From Nocardia sp. (GTDB lineage Bacteria > Actinomycetota > Actinomycetes > Mycobacteriales > Mycobacteriaceae): a stretch of 47,159 nt of DNA. A program made the position numbers and the translations under genes. The notes beneath the pieces were generated by a model that was not told the origin of the DNA, made no database searches, and saw only the letters and a program-made list of their open reading frames with translations. Positions 24,403 through 31,871 of this stretch are shown in pieces. Positions within the stretch are counted from its first letter, which is position 1. Each line of letters opens with the position of its first letter. The DNA lies in NCBI RefSeq assembly GCF_025465275.1, contig NZ_JAODNK010000125.1, positions 1 through 47,159 of the forward strand. Direction: 5' to 3'.

Positions 24403-26751
24403 TCAGGCGGTCAGGCGCACCCAGCGTCCCAGCGACGGTATGCCGTTCATATCCACGACAACTACGAGATACCAGCCGGGCGGTGCGAGGCCCGGACCGG
24501 ACGGCATGGTCAGGCTCAGCGTGCCGGGCGCGGTGACCGTGAACGGCAGATCGATCAGCCGCTGATTGTTGTCGCAGGAGTGCGTGCACGAGCTGGGATG
24601 CATGAGGCTCGCCTCGCGCGGTGTCCCGTCCGTGGTCGCGGTGAGCGTGCCGCCGTAGCCGACGGTCCCGGCTGCCAGCTCCAGTTCGGGGCGACGGCCG
24701 CGGAAAAGATAGGGCGGCCAGAACATTTCGATGCGCAGCTCCTCGGTCTTGCGCAGCGGGTTCGAGCCTGCGGTCAGGACCTTGCCGTCGGGCATGAGCA
24801 TCGCCACCGAGTGGTACAGCCGGGCGACACGTTCCGGCGCGGTGGGTATCCACGCGGTCGCACCGGCGTCGAGGATCTCGGCGTGCGGCGGGACCATATC
24901 GGCCATCTCCTCCATGGCCGAACCACCGGCCACCAGCACGGTGCGGTCGGGCAGCAACACCGCGCTCAGATGCATACGGGCGAATTCCATGGAGGGTCCG
25001 GGCTTGTAGACGGGCGTCGCGGCGGTCAGGTCCACGATCTGGGTGTCCGCCGACGCGGTGCCGGGACCGTGCGGATCGACGGTCCCGCCCCCGAGAAGCA
25101 TGACCCGCTGGGCCTGTGCGGGCGGGAGCAGCACACTGGTCGACTGACTGCGCGACTCCGGATCGACCATGCCGGCGACCTGGGTCAGGGCGCCCGTCTC
25201 GGGGTTCCAGATAGACGGGTGCATACCGTTGTTGACGCCGAACTGACCGCCGGTGTAGAGGATTCGCCCGTCCGCGAGCAGGATCAGATGGGCGTAGGTC
25301 GGAATCGGCCCGGGGATCGGCAACTGCGACCAGGTCAGGGTGGCGGGATCGAACAATTCCGGTGTCTCCGAAAGGTATCCGTCCGTGCCCAGCCCGGACA
25401 CCGCCACCACGGCACCGGTCGGCAGTGCCGCCAGGGTCGGGTACCAGCGGCCGAAAATCATGTCCGGCTGGGCATTCCAGGTGAGTGTGGCCGGATCGAA
25501 GAGCAGCGAATCACGCAGGCCGTAGAAGGGGTCGTACTGCGCGGTACCACCGGCCGCGAGCAGGCGGCCGTCCGGCAGGAACGCCTGACCCGAGCAGAAC
25601 ATATCGATGGGCGTCGCCGGTGCGTCGAGCCCCGCATTCGGGTAATGCCATACGCGAGTGCGGAAGTCGTGCGCGTTCTCTCGATCCGGGTCGTTGCCCG
25701 AACCCGCGAAGAACAGCACATCGCCGGTGTGCAGCAGGGCGGCATGCACCGGATTGATCTCGGTGCCGAAATCGAGAATCCGCCAGACGCCTGCGGTCGG
25801 GGCCTGTGCCAGATCGGTTTCCAGGTCCAGCACTCGCAGATACCCGGCATTGCCGCCGTCCGGATGGTCGATGGTGCAGACGACCAGCTGCGGGACCGCT
25901 CCGGCGCTGGGCAGCAAAGCTATTGCCGCGCCCTGGTTCTGGAAGAAGCGCCAGTCCGGAACGTGTGACCAGCTGCTCCACCCGTCCACACAGTGCCCGG
26001 TGCCGTCCAGACCCCAGCCGACGGTGTAGACCCCGCCATTGCCATTGTCGGGATGGTCGACCGCGAAGACGATCAGCTCCGGGCGGCCGTCACCATCGAG
26101 ATCGGCGACGGTCATGCCCGCGCCCTGGTTCTCCCACCCCCACCAATCCGGAATCTCCACCCACGGTGTCCATTCCGCGACGGTGGCGTCGGCGGTGAGA
26201 CCCTTGGCCAGGCGGAATTGGCCGGAGTTCTGCCCGGGCGGATTGTCGACCGTCATCATGACCATGACGTGCTGCCCGTCGATCCGGGTGAGGCAGATAT
26301 CGGCGCCCTGGTTCTCCCAGCCGTACCAGTCCGGAACCTGTTGCCACGGCGTCCAACCGCCGGTGACCGTGCCATCGGCGGCGAGACTGCGCCCGACGCG
26401 GTAGTAGCCCTGATTCTGGCCGACAGGATTGTCGACCACGAACACCACCAGATCGAGGCGACCGTCGCCGTCCAGATCGGCGAGGGCGATGCCTGCGCCC
26501 TGGTTCTCCCAGCCCCACCAGTCGGGCACCGAAAGCCAAGGGCCCCAGGCGGAGGCCGTGCCATCGTCGTTCAGTCCGGTGCCGACCCGATAGTTGCCCG
26601 TGTTCTGGCCTGCCGGATCGTCCACCATCAGCACGACGATGTCTGATATTCCGTTACCGCTCAGATCGGCGACGGCGATCCCACAGTCCTGATTCTGTTG
26701 CGAAAACCAGTCCGGAATGGCCACGAATTCCCCTGTCACACCGGCAATCAT
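24403..26751 (-). CDS. Galactose-oxidase-like radical-copper protein with FG-GAP-like repeats
   Basis: Protein of 782 residues in two parts. Residues 1-310 hold five repeats of about 63, each with a PDW motif (at about 13, 76, 140, 201 and 265) and usually DLDGDGRxxLVVFxVD, an FG-GAP/VCBS-type calcium-binding propeller. Residues 320-782 match galactose/glyoxal oxidases: kelch blades, then a DUF1929-type C-terminal domain. The predicted copper site is present. Cys386 in FCSGQAF would link to Tyr437 in RWYPT, Tyr646-His647 lie in RLYHSVAM, and His724 in SCTHSCDN. Such enzymes oxidise primary alcohols or aldehydes, making hydrogen peroxide; the Streptomyces relative GlxA acts in wall-glycan assembly. 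No signal peptide is seen, which is odd for this class. The ATG at 26751 has GGAGG close by. Confidence 0.88.
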   Translation of the reverse strand: MIAGVTGEFVAIPDWFSQQNQDCGIAVADLSGNGISDIVVLMVDDPAGQNTGNYRVGTGLNDDGTASAWGPWLSVPDWWGWENQGAGIALADLDGDGRLDLVVFVVDNPVGQNQGYYRVGRSLAADGTVTGGWTPWQQVPDWYGWENQGADICLTRIDGQHVMVMMTVDNPPGQNSGQFRLAKGLTADATVAEWTPWVEIPDWWGWENQGAGMTVADLDGDGRPELIVFAVDHPDNGNGGVYTVGWGLDGTGHCVDGWSSWSHVPDWRFFQNQGAAIALLPSAGAVPQLVVCTIDHPDGGNAGYLRVLDLETDLAQAPTAGVWRILDFGTEINPVHAALLHTGDVLFFAGSGNDPDRENAHDFRTRVWHYPNAGLDAPATPIDMFCSGQAFLPDGRLLAAGGTAQYDPFYGLRDSLLFDPATLTWNAQPDMIFGRWYPTLAALPTGAVVAVSGLGTDGYLSETPELFDPATLTWSQLPIPGPIPTYAHLILLADGRILYTGGQFGVNNGMHPSIWNPETGALTQVAGMVDPESRSQSTSVLLPPAQAQRVMLLGGGTVDPHGPGTASADTQIVDLTAATPVYKPGPSMEFARMHLSAVLLPDRTVLVAGGSAMEEMADMVPPHAEILDAGATAWIPTAPERVARLYHSVAMLMPDGKVLTAGSNPLRKTEELRIEMFWPPYLFRGRRPELELAAGTVGYGGTLTATTDGTPREASLMHPSSCTHSCDNNQRLIDLPFTVTAPGTLSLTMPSGPGLAPPGWYLVVVVDMNGIPSLGRWVRLTA

Positions 26752-26875
26752 GGCCCTCCGGACCGGTATCCGCCCGGCGATGTCCGGTTTTTCGTACCGA
26801 ATCGCTTCGGCGGGGCCTCCTACCCGCTACCCTGCGAAACACTTTCATTTCACATATTCGACGGGACCGGTATTC

Positions 26876-27253
26876 ATGCGTAAGACCCTGTGGCTCAATG
26901 GTGTAGCGCTCACCGCTGTCGCCCTGCTGAGCGCGGCGGGACCCGCCTCCGCTACCGCCGCCAGCAGTATGGGCTCCGATTCGACCTTCAAGGTCGGCAT
27001 CGATATTCAGCCCGGTGTCTACACCACCACGACCGCTGCCAGCATCTGCGCCTGGGCTCGATTGTCGGCGATTACCGACGACCTCAGCGCCGTCCTGCAG
27101 AGCGGCGGCGCGATCAATGGATACGTCAAGGTCGAGATCAAACCCGGCGATATCGCCTTCTACACCGCCGGCTGCGGCACCTGGACGCTGACAACCACCA
27201 CTACCGTCGGCACCGGCTCCCTCGGCACCGGCTCCAGCACCATGTCCTCCTAG
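26876..27253 (+). CDS. Small secreted protein, unknown
   Basis: Protein of 125 residues with a clear signal peptide (MRKTLWLNGVALTAVALLSA, cleavage near ASATAA). The mature part is short and rich in Thr, Ser and Gly. It contains FKVGIDIQPGVYTTTT, the start of a beta-sandwich-like pattern common in small actinobacterial exported proteins of unknown function, plus two cysteines (ICAW, GCGTW) that could pair. It is divergent from the oxidase gene across 124 bases, and the two may share control. A hairpin follows the stop. No function can be assigned. Confidence 0.75.
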   Translation: MRKTLWLNGVALTAVALLSAAGPASATAASSMGSDSTFKVGIDIQPGVYTTTTAASICAWARLSAITDDLSAVLQSGGAINGYVKVEIKPGDIAFYTAGCGTWTLTTTTTVGTGSLGTGSSTMSS

Positions 27254-27269
27254 GCCCTATAAGTTCACC

Positions 27270-27316
27270 AGGAACTGGTGGCGGCATCGTGCGAGTGGTC
27301 ACCGCCACCAGTTCCT
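27270..27316 (+). terminator. Long-stem hairpin after the secreted-protein gene
   Basis: AGGAACTGGTGGCGG (27270-27284) pairs along all 15 bases with its complement at 27302-27316; the loop has 17 bases. It starts 16 bases after the stop of the small secreted protein. The T-run is weak (TTGT). Confidence 0.7.
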
Positions 27317-27423
27317 TGTCGACGCTTCGCGCTGGGGTCTGAGGCCAGGAATCCACCCTCGGGTGGAGGCGGATTGCGCCTGGGGTGGTGGTCCGGGCGA
27401 CAGGTCGGCGGCATGCTGAGGGC

Positions 27424-28038
27424 ATGGGCGTTAGTGATTTCCTGCAGGCAGCCGCGGGCTGGAGTTTTTCGATCGTGGGACTGGTGTGGGTCGGTACCGC
27501 CGTGTGGTTCGCGGCGGTACGGCAAACGACGCTGTGGGGGAAGATCTGGCATTTCCTGCGCACACTGCTGCCCGAACCCTGGATGATTCTCGGTCTCGCG
27601 GTGCTGGTCGTAGTGCTGGATCTGCTCCCGCACACCATGTGGGACTCGGTCACCTGGAAATCGACGCCGCTGACCGATGTGGGCTCGGTACTGGTGATCG
27701 CCGGTGCGGCCCTGATGGTGTGGGCGCGACTCGCGCTCGGCACCATGTGGGCGGGGCGGCCGATGATCCAGCAGGATCACGAGCTGCGCACCGGCGGGCC
27801 GTATCGGCTTGTGCGCCATCCGATCTACACCGGAATTCTCGGTGCGATCGCCGGTCTCACGCTGGTCGCCGGATTCGGCTCCGAGACGGTGATTCTGGTA
27901 TTCGTCATCGCGTGGCTGGGGTGGCGGGTGCACGTCGAGGACCGGATGCTCATCGCCACCTTCGGCGATCAGTATCGGGATTACCAGAAGCAGGTGGGCG
28001 CGTTGATTCCGCTCCCCCGCACCCTGATTCGCGCGTGA
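27424..28038 (+). CDS. Isoprenylcysteine-methyltransferase-like membrane protein
   Basis: Protein of 204 residues with about five membrane helices. The motif LRTGGPYRLVRHPIYTGIL near residues 120-140 is typical of the ICMT/PEMT-like family, which binds S-adenosylmethionine between the membrane helices. A second block, EDRMLIATFGDQYRDYQKQV, closes the protein as in many bacterial members. Eukaryotic relatives methylate prenylated cysteine, but the bacterial substrate is not known and may be a lipid or isoprenoid. The ATG at 27424 follows GAGGGC closely. It is oriented toward the DUF5685-like gene, with the two stops ten bases apart. Confidence 0.85.
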   Translation: MGVSDFLQAAAGWSFSIVGLVWVGTAVWFAAVRQTTLWGKIWHFLRTLLPEPWMILGLAVLVVVLDLLPHTMWDSVTWKSTPLTDVGSVLVIAGAALMVWARLALGTMWAGRPMIQQDHELRTGGPYRLVRHPIYTGILGAIAGLTLVAGFGSETVILVFVIAWLGWRVHVEDRMLIATFGDQYRDYQKQVGALIPLPRTLIRA

Positions 28039-28048
28039 CGGTCTCCGC

Positions 28049-29149
28049 TCAGCAGTCGCAGCAGCTGTCGTCACAGCCGCAGCAACAGCAGTCGTCAGTG
28101 CAGTTGCAGCATTCACAGCAGGCCACGCCCTCGCAGAACGGGACGCAGAAGCCGCGGCGGCGCTGGGGCGGGTAATAACCCTGCGGAGGGTAGCCAGGGG
28201 GCGGGTAGTAGCCCTGCGGTGGTGGGTAGCCGCCGGGATTGCGGCGGCGCCAGCGACTTTCGACTATGGACGGCGCGCCGTGGCCGCTGCAGCCCGACTC
28301 CGCACCGAAGGTCCGGTGGACCGAGCGGCGCAGCTCATGGGTCAGCAAACGGTGGATCAGTCGTCCGTCGGCGAATTCCGCTTCCGCCAGCGCCAATTCG
28401 ATGCCGAGCAGGGCATCGGAGCACAGGCGGTGCGCCTCGGAGACATCGGTTCCCGTGGCGGCCAGCGGATTCCACTTACCGTGGTCGAGATCGTCGCTCA
28501 GATCCTCCACCGCATCCACGAGATGCGCTATACGGCCGAACATCCGGCCGACCTCGGCGAGCGGCTCCGCATTGGACGAGCGGCCCGCCAGCACCGCGGT
28601 GTGCCCGAAGGCCGCGGCGGTCGCGGTCTCGGTCGGTTCGGTGACTTCGAGCAGAGAGGTACCCGGACCAGCTGCAGCCTCTATTGCCGTCTGCCGGTCC
28701 ACGGCGGTCAGCAGCACTGCCGTGTCGAAACCCAGACCCGCACCGGAGGATTCACCCTGCCGAGCCCACCGCTGCGCGATGCGACGGGCTGCGGGTCGCA
28801 TACCGGCTGCTCCTGCGACGCCGTCGTGATCGTCCGCGTGATCGCGCACCTTGGCGGCGGCGAGCACCAGGGAGACCGTCGCCGCCAGCCGCACACAATC
28901 GCCGGTCGCCACATCGGCGCGCCGCATGCCCCGCAGCGGACAGGGACCGGCCGCCCGGCGTATGGGCGGACTCGGCGATTGCGCCTCCACCAGTGCGGAG
29001 ACGATCAAGCCGTCGTAATTTGTTGCTATTCGGGCACTCTGCCCGTGATCGTCGCGCAGCGCGAGACACAGTCCGCACAGCTGCGCCAGCCAAGCCCGTC
29101 CGAGTTCCTCACCCAGCCGGTGACGGCAGGGCCGAATAATGCCGAACAT
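28049..29149 (-). CDS. DUF5685-like protein with a cysteine-rich tail
   Basis: Protein of 366 residues. It starts MFGIIRPCRHRLGEE and contains helical blocks with AQLCGLCLALRDDHGQ and ATNYDGLIVSALVEA, as in the DUF5685 proteins of actinobacteria. These are often found near biosynthetic or redox genes but have no known activity. After residue 300 it changes to repeated GYPPPQGYYPPP units and then a tail of about 31 residues, more than a third cysteine (CCECCNC, CCCCGC and CCDC). This tail could bind several metal ions or form disulfides. The N-terminal CxxC-like residues may be a further metal site. The ATG at 29149 is used; a longer frame upstream lacks similarity. No signal peptide is seen. 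Confidence 0.8.
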   Translation of the reverse strand: MFGIIRPCRHRLGEELGRAWLAQLCGLCLALRDDHGQSARIATNYDGLIVSALVEAQSPSPPIRRAAGPCPLRGMRRADVATGDCVRLAATVSLVLAAAKVRDHADDHDGVAGAAGMRPAARRIAQRWARQGESSGAGLGFDTAVLLTAVDRQTAIEAAAGPGTSLLEVTEPTETATAAAFGHTAVLAGRSSNAEPLAEVGRMFGRIAHLVDAVEDLSDDLDHGKWNPLAATGTDVSEAHRLCSDALLGIELALAEAEFADGRLIHRLLTHELRRSVHRTFGAESGCSGHGAPSIVESRWRRRNPGGYPPPQGYYPPPGYPPQGYYPPQRRRGFCVPFCEGVACCECCNCTDDCCCCGCDDSCCDC

Positions 29150-29207
29150 AGCAATAACGGTAAGCCTTTTGCGGGCGCTCGACCGATGGAATGGCCAGCA
29201 GTGTGAG

Positions 29208-29909
29208 TCAGCCGAACGGCGTCGGCGCGTCGCCGGACAGGAGCAATTGCGGGACCTGGGTGAAGGCCCACCCATTGCCGGCGCGAGTGAAGACGTACAC
29301 CATGTCGAAGCGCGAACCGGGCCAGGCGGCAGGGGGATTCGGGCTGATCGGCCCCAGGTGCGCGATGATCTCGCCGATATTCTGATGCTCCCAGGCGATC
29401 AGGACCGGTCCGGTCGCGTGTGCGAGTCCGGTGGCCAGCTGTGCCTCCTGGCCCTTCTTGAAGCGCTGATCCACCGTCAGACCGAGCGCCTCCGCCAGTG
29501 GAGTCACCGTCTCGACCGGCCGCTTGCTGCCACTGGACCCCGGGTCCGAGCCGAATAGTGTTGCGGGCCTGGACAATCCCGCACGGATCGGAGCGGGCTT
29601 GGCATCGGCGGTGCGTGGATCGAACAGGCCGATCAGCGCGCCCGCCCGGGTCCAGCCGCGTACAGTCAGCGATTCCTCGTCGTGGTCACCATCGGCGGTG
29701 ATTCCGTAGGGACTCCCGGAGCCGTCCGGCTTCTCGCCGTGCCGAATGATCATGACGATATCCGCGCCGGGACCGGTCAATGGTGCGGGCGTTGTCGGCG
29801 CAACCGCCTTGGGATGCTTATCCTTTCCGCCGCACGCGTCGAGCACCGGAACCAGCCCGCCCAGCGCCCCGGCCGCCAGCATCGATCGACGATTCATCCG
29901 TGGTCCCAT
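29208..29909 (-). CDS. Exported histidine-phosphatase-superfamily protein
   Basis: Protein of 233 residues. The N-terminus has a twin arginine, MNRRSMLAAGALGGL, and a possible lipobox LDAC with cysteine 26, so it is likely Tat-exported and perhaps lipid-linked. The catalytic signature of the family is modified here to IIRHGEKPDG, with the phospho-accepting histidine at 57. A second motif, IAWEHQNIGEII, provides the other active-site histidine. The substrate is unknown: relatives act on phosphate monoesters, but several actinobacterial lipoproteins of this kind are uncharacterised. The ATG at 29909 is preferred because GGAAGGG lies six bases upstream; 29915 sits too close. A 52-codon gene lies upstream on the same strand. 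Confidence 0.8.
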   Translation of the reverse strand: MGPRMNRRSMLAAGALGGLVPVLDACGGKDKHPKAVAPTTPAPLTGPGADIVMIIRHGEKPDGSGSPYGITADGDHDEESLTVRGWTRAGALIGLFDPRTADAKPAPIRAGLSRPATLFGSDPGSSGSKRPVETVTPLAEALGLTVDQRFKKGQEAQLATGLAHATGPVLIAWEHQNIGEIIAHLGPISPNPPAAWPGSRFDMVYVFTRAGNGWAFTQVPQLLLSGDAPTPFG

Positions 29910-29984
29910 CGACATCCCTTCCCGAGCACCGTCCACTTGGTCCCGAGTCTGGCAAACGACCCTGAGAAAGTGCTGCAGGCAGCA

Positions 29985-30143
29985 CTACTGCGTGGTCAGG
30001 GTTTGCTCCGACCACGGCGAGCAGGTCGAGGAGCCCAGGAAGTGGGTGTGTACGTCATTGTCCGCGTGCGCTTGCGCCGGGAGCATGGCGAGCGTCGCAC
30101 CGGCGATCAGGAAGATGGATCTGACCAGGTATTTATCGGGCAT
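29985..30143 (-). CDS. Short exported peptide, 52 residues
   Basis: A minus-strand frame of 52 codons. Its first 27 residues form a signal peptide (KYLVRSIFLIAGATLAMLPA, cleavage after AHA). The mature part would be only about 25 residues, DNDVHTHFLGSSTCSPWSEQ and a few more, with one cysteine and two histidines. There is no strong ribosome site before the ATG at 30143, and no family is recognised. The clean signal peptide ending in AHA, together with an otherwise gene-free gap of 330 bases, makes it a reasonable gene candidate. The remaining gap bases hold nothing else clear. Confidence 0.5.
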   Translation of the reverse strand: MPDKYLVRSIFLIAGATLAMLPAQAHADNDVHTHFLGSSTCSPWSEQTLTTQ

Positions 30144-30263
30144 ACGGTGATGATCCGCAGGGGAGCTAGCCAGGCACTAACGGCGCACTGACGGCCCTGT
30201 GGCAGCAGCCGGGGTCGGCGTGTCTATCCGACCCCCTCCGGCAGTGTGGTTAACGTTGCGCCA

Positions 30264-31253
30264 ATGGTGTCCGACGGTGGATTGGTCCGGGTGGATAGCG
30301 AATTCGCGACCTTGCGGACGGTGGTCGTGGCGCAGTCGCAGGTGCGGGCGCCGGACGAGGTGGCGGCCATCGGGCATCCGCCGCCGGTGTCCGAGAGCGC
30401 GCGGGGCGAGATCCTGTCCATTGCCGGGAAGGATTTCGGGGAGGTGTTTCCCCGGGAACAGGCGGCGTGGGAGGCGGAGCGGGAGAATCTCGCTGCGGTG
30501 CTGCGTAGGTACGGGGTCGAGGTATTGCGGCCGCGGCTGCTGACGGACGCGGAGAAGGCGGCCGGTGGCAGCACCGGGTACGCGAATTTCTTTGTGCGCG
30601 ACCCGTGGTTCACTGTCGGCGATCATGTCATCGAAGGCGTGCTGCAGTTTCCGCATCGACGGCACGAGGTCTTGACCAGCCGGGAGCTGCTGATGGAGCG
30701 GGTAATGCCCAGTGCGGCGGCGTATGTGGCGCTGCCCTCCCCTGCGATACTCGAGGCCGGCGGCGAGAAGAACGGTGCCGGGCCCTTTTTGGAGGGTGGG
30801 GATGTGCTGGTGCTGGGCAAACACGTGTTCGTGGGTGAATCCGGTATGGCCACCAATACCGCCGGGCGCGAGTGGCTCGCCAAATACCTTCGGCCCCATG
30901 GTTTCAAGGTGACGGTTGTTTCGATGCCACCGCACGTCCTGCATCTGGACTGCGCACTCGGGCTGGTTCGTGAAGGACTGATCATCACGTGCCCGGACCG
31001 CCTGCCCGCGGGTCTGCCTGAGCCGCTGCAGGATTGGGAACATATCGAGGTCACCGAGGACGAGGCCGCCGCTATGGCGACCAACGGCCTGCCCATCGAC
31101 TCCTCCACCTACATCATCGATCCCGAGTTCGAGCGGGTCGGCAGTGCGTTGCAGGCACGTGGAATCACCGTCGAATACCTCGATTTCGCGGTATCCCGCA
31201 GTTTCGGCGGTGCGTTCCGCTGCTCCACCCAACCGCTGAATCGCACGAACTGA
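30264..31253 (+). CDS. Amidinotransferase-family protein (arginine deiminase superfamily)
   Basis: Protein of 329 residues with the five-blade guanidino-modifying fold. Conserved features are FVRDPW (110-115), EGGD (177-180), the catalytic histidine in HVLHLDCALGL (His227), and the nucleophilic cysteine in GGAFRCSTQPL (Cys320). These match glycine/inosamine-type amidinotransferases and related hydrolases, which attack the guanidino carbon of arginine or a relative through the cysteine. The acceptor is not evident. The ATG at 30264 is used because the family pattern starts soon after; GTG at 30246 is possible. No neighbour belongs to a creatine, streptomycin or arginine pathway, so the metabolic role is open. 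Confidence 0.87.
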   Translation: MVSDGGLVRVDSEFATLRTVVVAQSQVRAPDEVAAIGHPPPVSESARGEILSIAGKDFGEVFPREQAAWEAERENLAAVLRRYGVEVLRPRLLTDAEKAAGGSTGYANFFVRDPWFTVGDHVIEGVLQFPHRRHEVLTSRELLMERVMPSAAAYVALPSPAILEAGGEKNGAGPFLEGGDVLVLGKHVFVGESGMATNTAGREWLAKYLRPHGFKVTVVSMPPHVLHLDCALGLVREGLIITCPDRLPAGLPEPLQDWEHIEVTEDEAAAMATNGLPIDSSTYIIDPEFERVGSALQARGITVEYLDFAVSRSFGGAFRCSTQPLNRTN

Positions 31254-31280
31254 GCTGTCGGCCGCAGTTCGTGCGAATGG

Positions 31281-31415
31281 TCAGAGGTGCGCTGGCTGGG
31301 GAATCAGTGCGGCTGCGAGCAGCCCCAGCAGCACGAAGGCCGCAGCCAGGTAGCCGCCACCGCCCCCAGCACTGATCACGCTACGGCGGCCAAGCGAGGC
31401 AGCCACTCCCGGCAT
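31281..31415 (-). CDS. Small single-span membrane protein
   Basis: A frame of 44 codons starting MPGVAASLGRRSVISAGG and ending with the hydrophobic helix YLAAAFVLLGLLAAALI. AGGA stands six bases before the ATG at 31415. Small one-helix proteins of this kind are common but hard to prove. It lies convergent to the amidinotransferase gene and just beyond the perfect palindrome at 31433-31452, which may be its operator or promoter. No family recognised. Confidence 0.45.
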   Translation of the reverse strand: MPGVAASLGRRSVISAGGGGGYLAAAFVLLGLLAAALIPQPAHL

Positions 31416-31432
31416 TGATTCCTGCCCCGCGC

Positions 31433-31452
31433 GCAAAGACGTACGTCTTTGC
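31433..31452. promoter_or_regulatory. Perfect 20-bp palindrome with a central ACGTACGT
   Basis: GCAAAGACGTACGTCTTTGC is self-complementary over all 20 bases. It lies between the DivIVA-like gene stop and the 44-residue membrane-protein gene. It may be an operator for the small gene, or a loopless cruciform; it makes a poor RNA hairpin because it has no loop bases. It differs from the BlaI-type sites. Confidence 0.5.
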
Positions 31453-31490
31453 CCGCGCTGCCACAGCGAGTGTCGATTCACGACCGCTGG

Positions 31491-31775
31491 TCAGGGACTA
31501 CGAGGCGTCTGTTCCCCTCCGAGCCGCGCGGTCAATTCCCGCACCTGAGCAACCGCCCGATCTCGCTCCGCGACCACAGACTGCAATGCAGCTTGCACAT
31601 CGCGCAACTGCTCCGCCAAGCTCTTCACCTGCGCAGCCACAGCATCGCGATCCGCCGCCACAACCCGCAATTCCGCATCGAATCGATCGAAGTAGTTCAA
31701 AACCTCGTCCCGGTCATACCCCTTGCGCACGATCGTAAATGGCAACGGGACAAACCGATTCCGGTCACTGGACAT
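31491..31775 (-). CDS. DivIVA-domain-like coiled-coil protein
   Basis: Protein of 94 residues. Its start, FVPLPFTIVRKGYDRDEVLNYFDRFDAEL, follows the DivIVA N-terminal pattern (F.....GYD..EV..FL). The rest, from about residue 35 to 85, is a heptad-rich coiled coil (AAQVKSLAEQLRDVQAALQS) ending in a short polar tail. It is much shorter than Wag31 and so is one of the small DivIVA-like proteins of mycobacteria and relatives, presumably linked to the pole or cell division. The ATG at 31775 begins the conserved part; an upstream start would lie within the terminator hairpin at 31821-31856. It lies directly downstream of tpiA, where mycobacteria usually carry secG. Confidence 0.8.
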   Translation of the reverse strand: MSSDRNRFVPLPFTIVRKGYDRDEVLNYFDRFDAELRVVAADRDAVAAQVKSLAEQLRDVQAALQSVVAERDRAVAQVRELTARLGGEQTPRSP

Positions 31776-31820
31776 AGATTCGAAAGTACGCCGCCCAACG
31801 GTGTCGCGCGGGACGATGCG

Positions 31821-31856
31821 AAAAGGCCGGACATCCACTCGGATGTCCGGCCTTTT
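31821..31856 (-). terminator. Terminator after tpiA
   Basis: A perfect 16-bp stem, AAAAGGCCGGACATCC at 31821-31836 with its complement at 31841-31856, and a loop of ACTC. With A-run and T-run sides it is a classic intrinsic terminator working in either direction. It ends the gap-pgk-tpiA transcript 15 bases after the tpiA stop. Confidence 0.92.
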
Positions 31857-31871
31857 CGGGGGTGAAAACTG

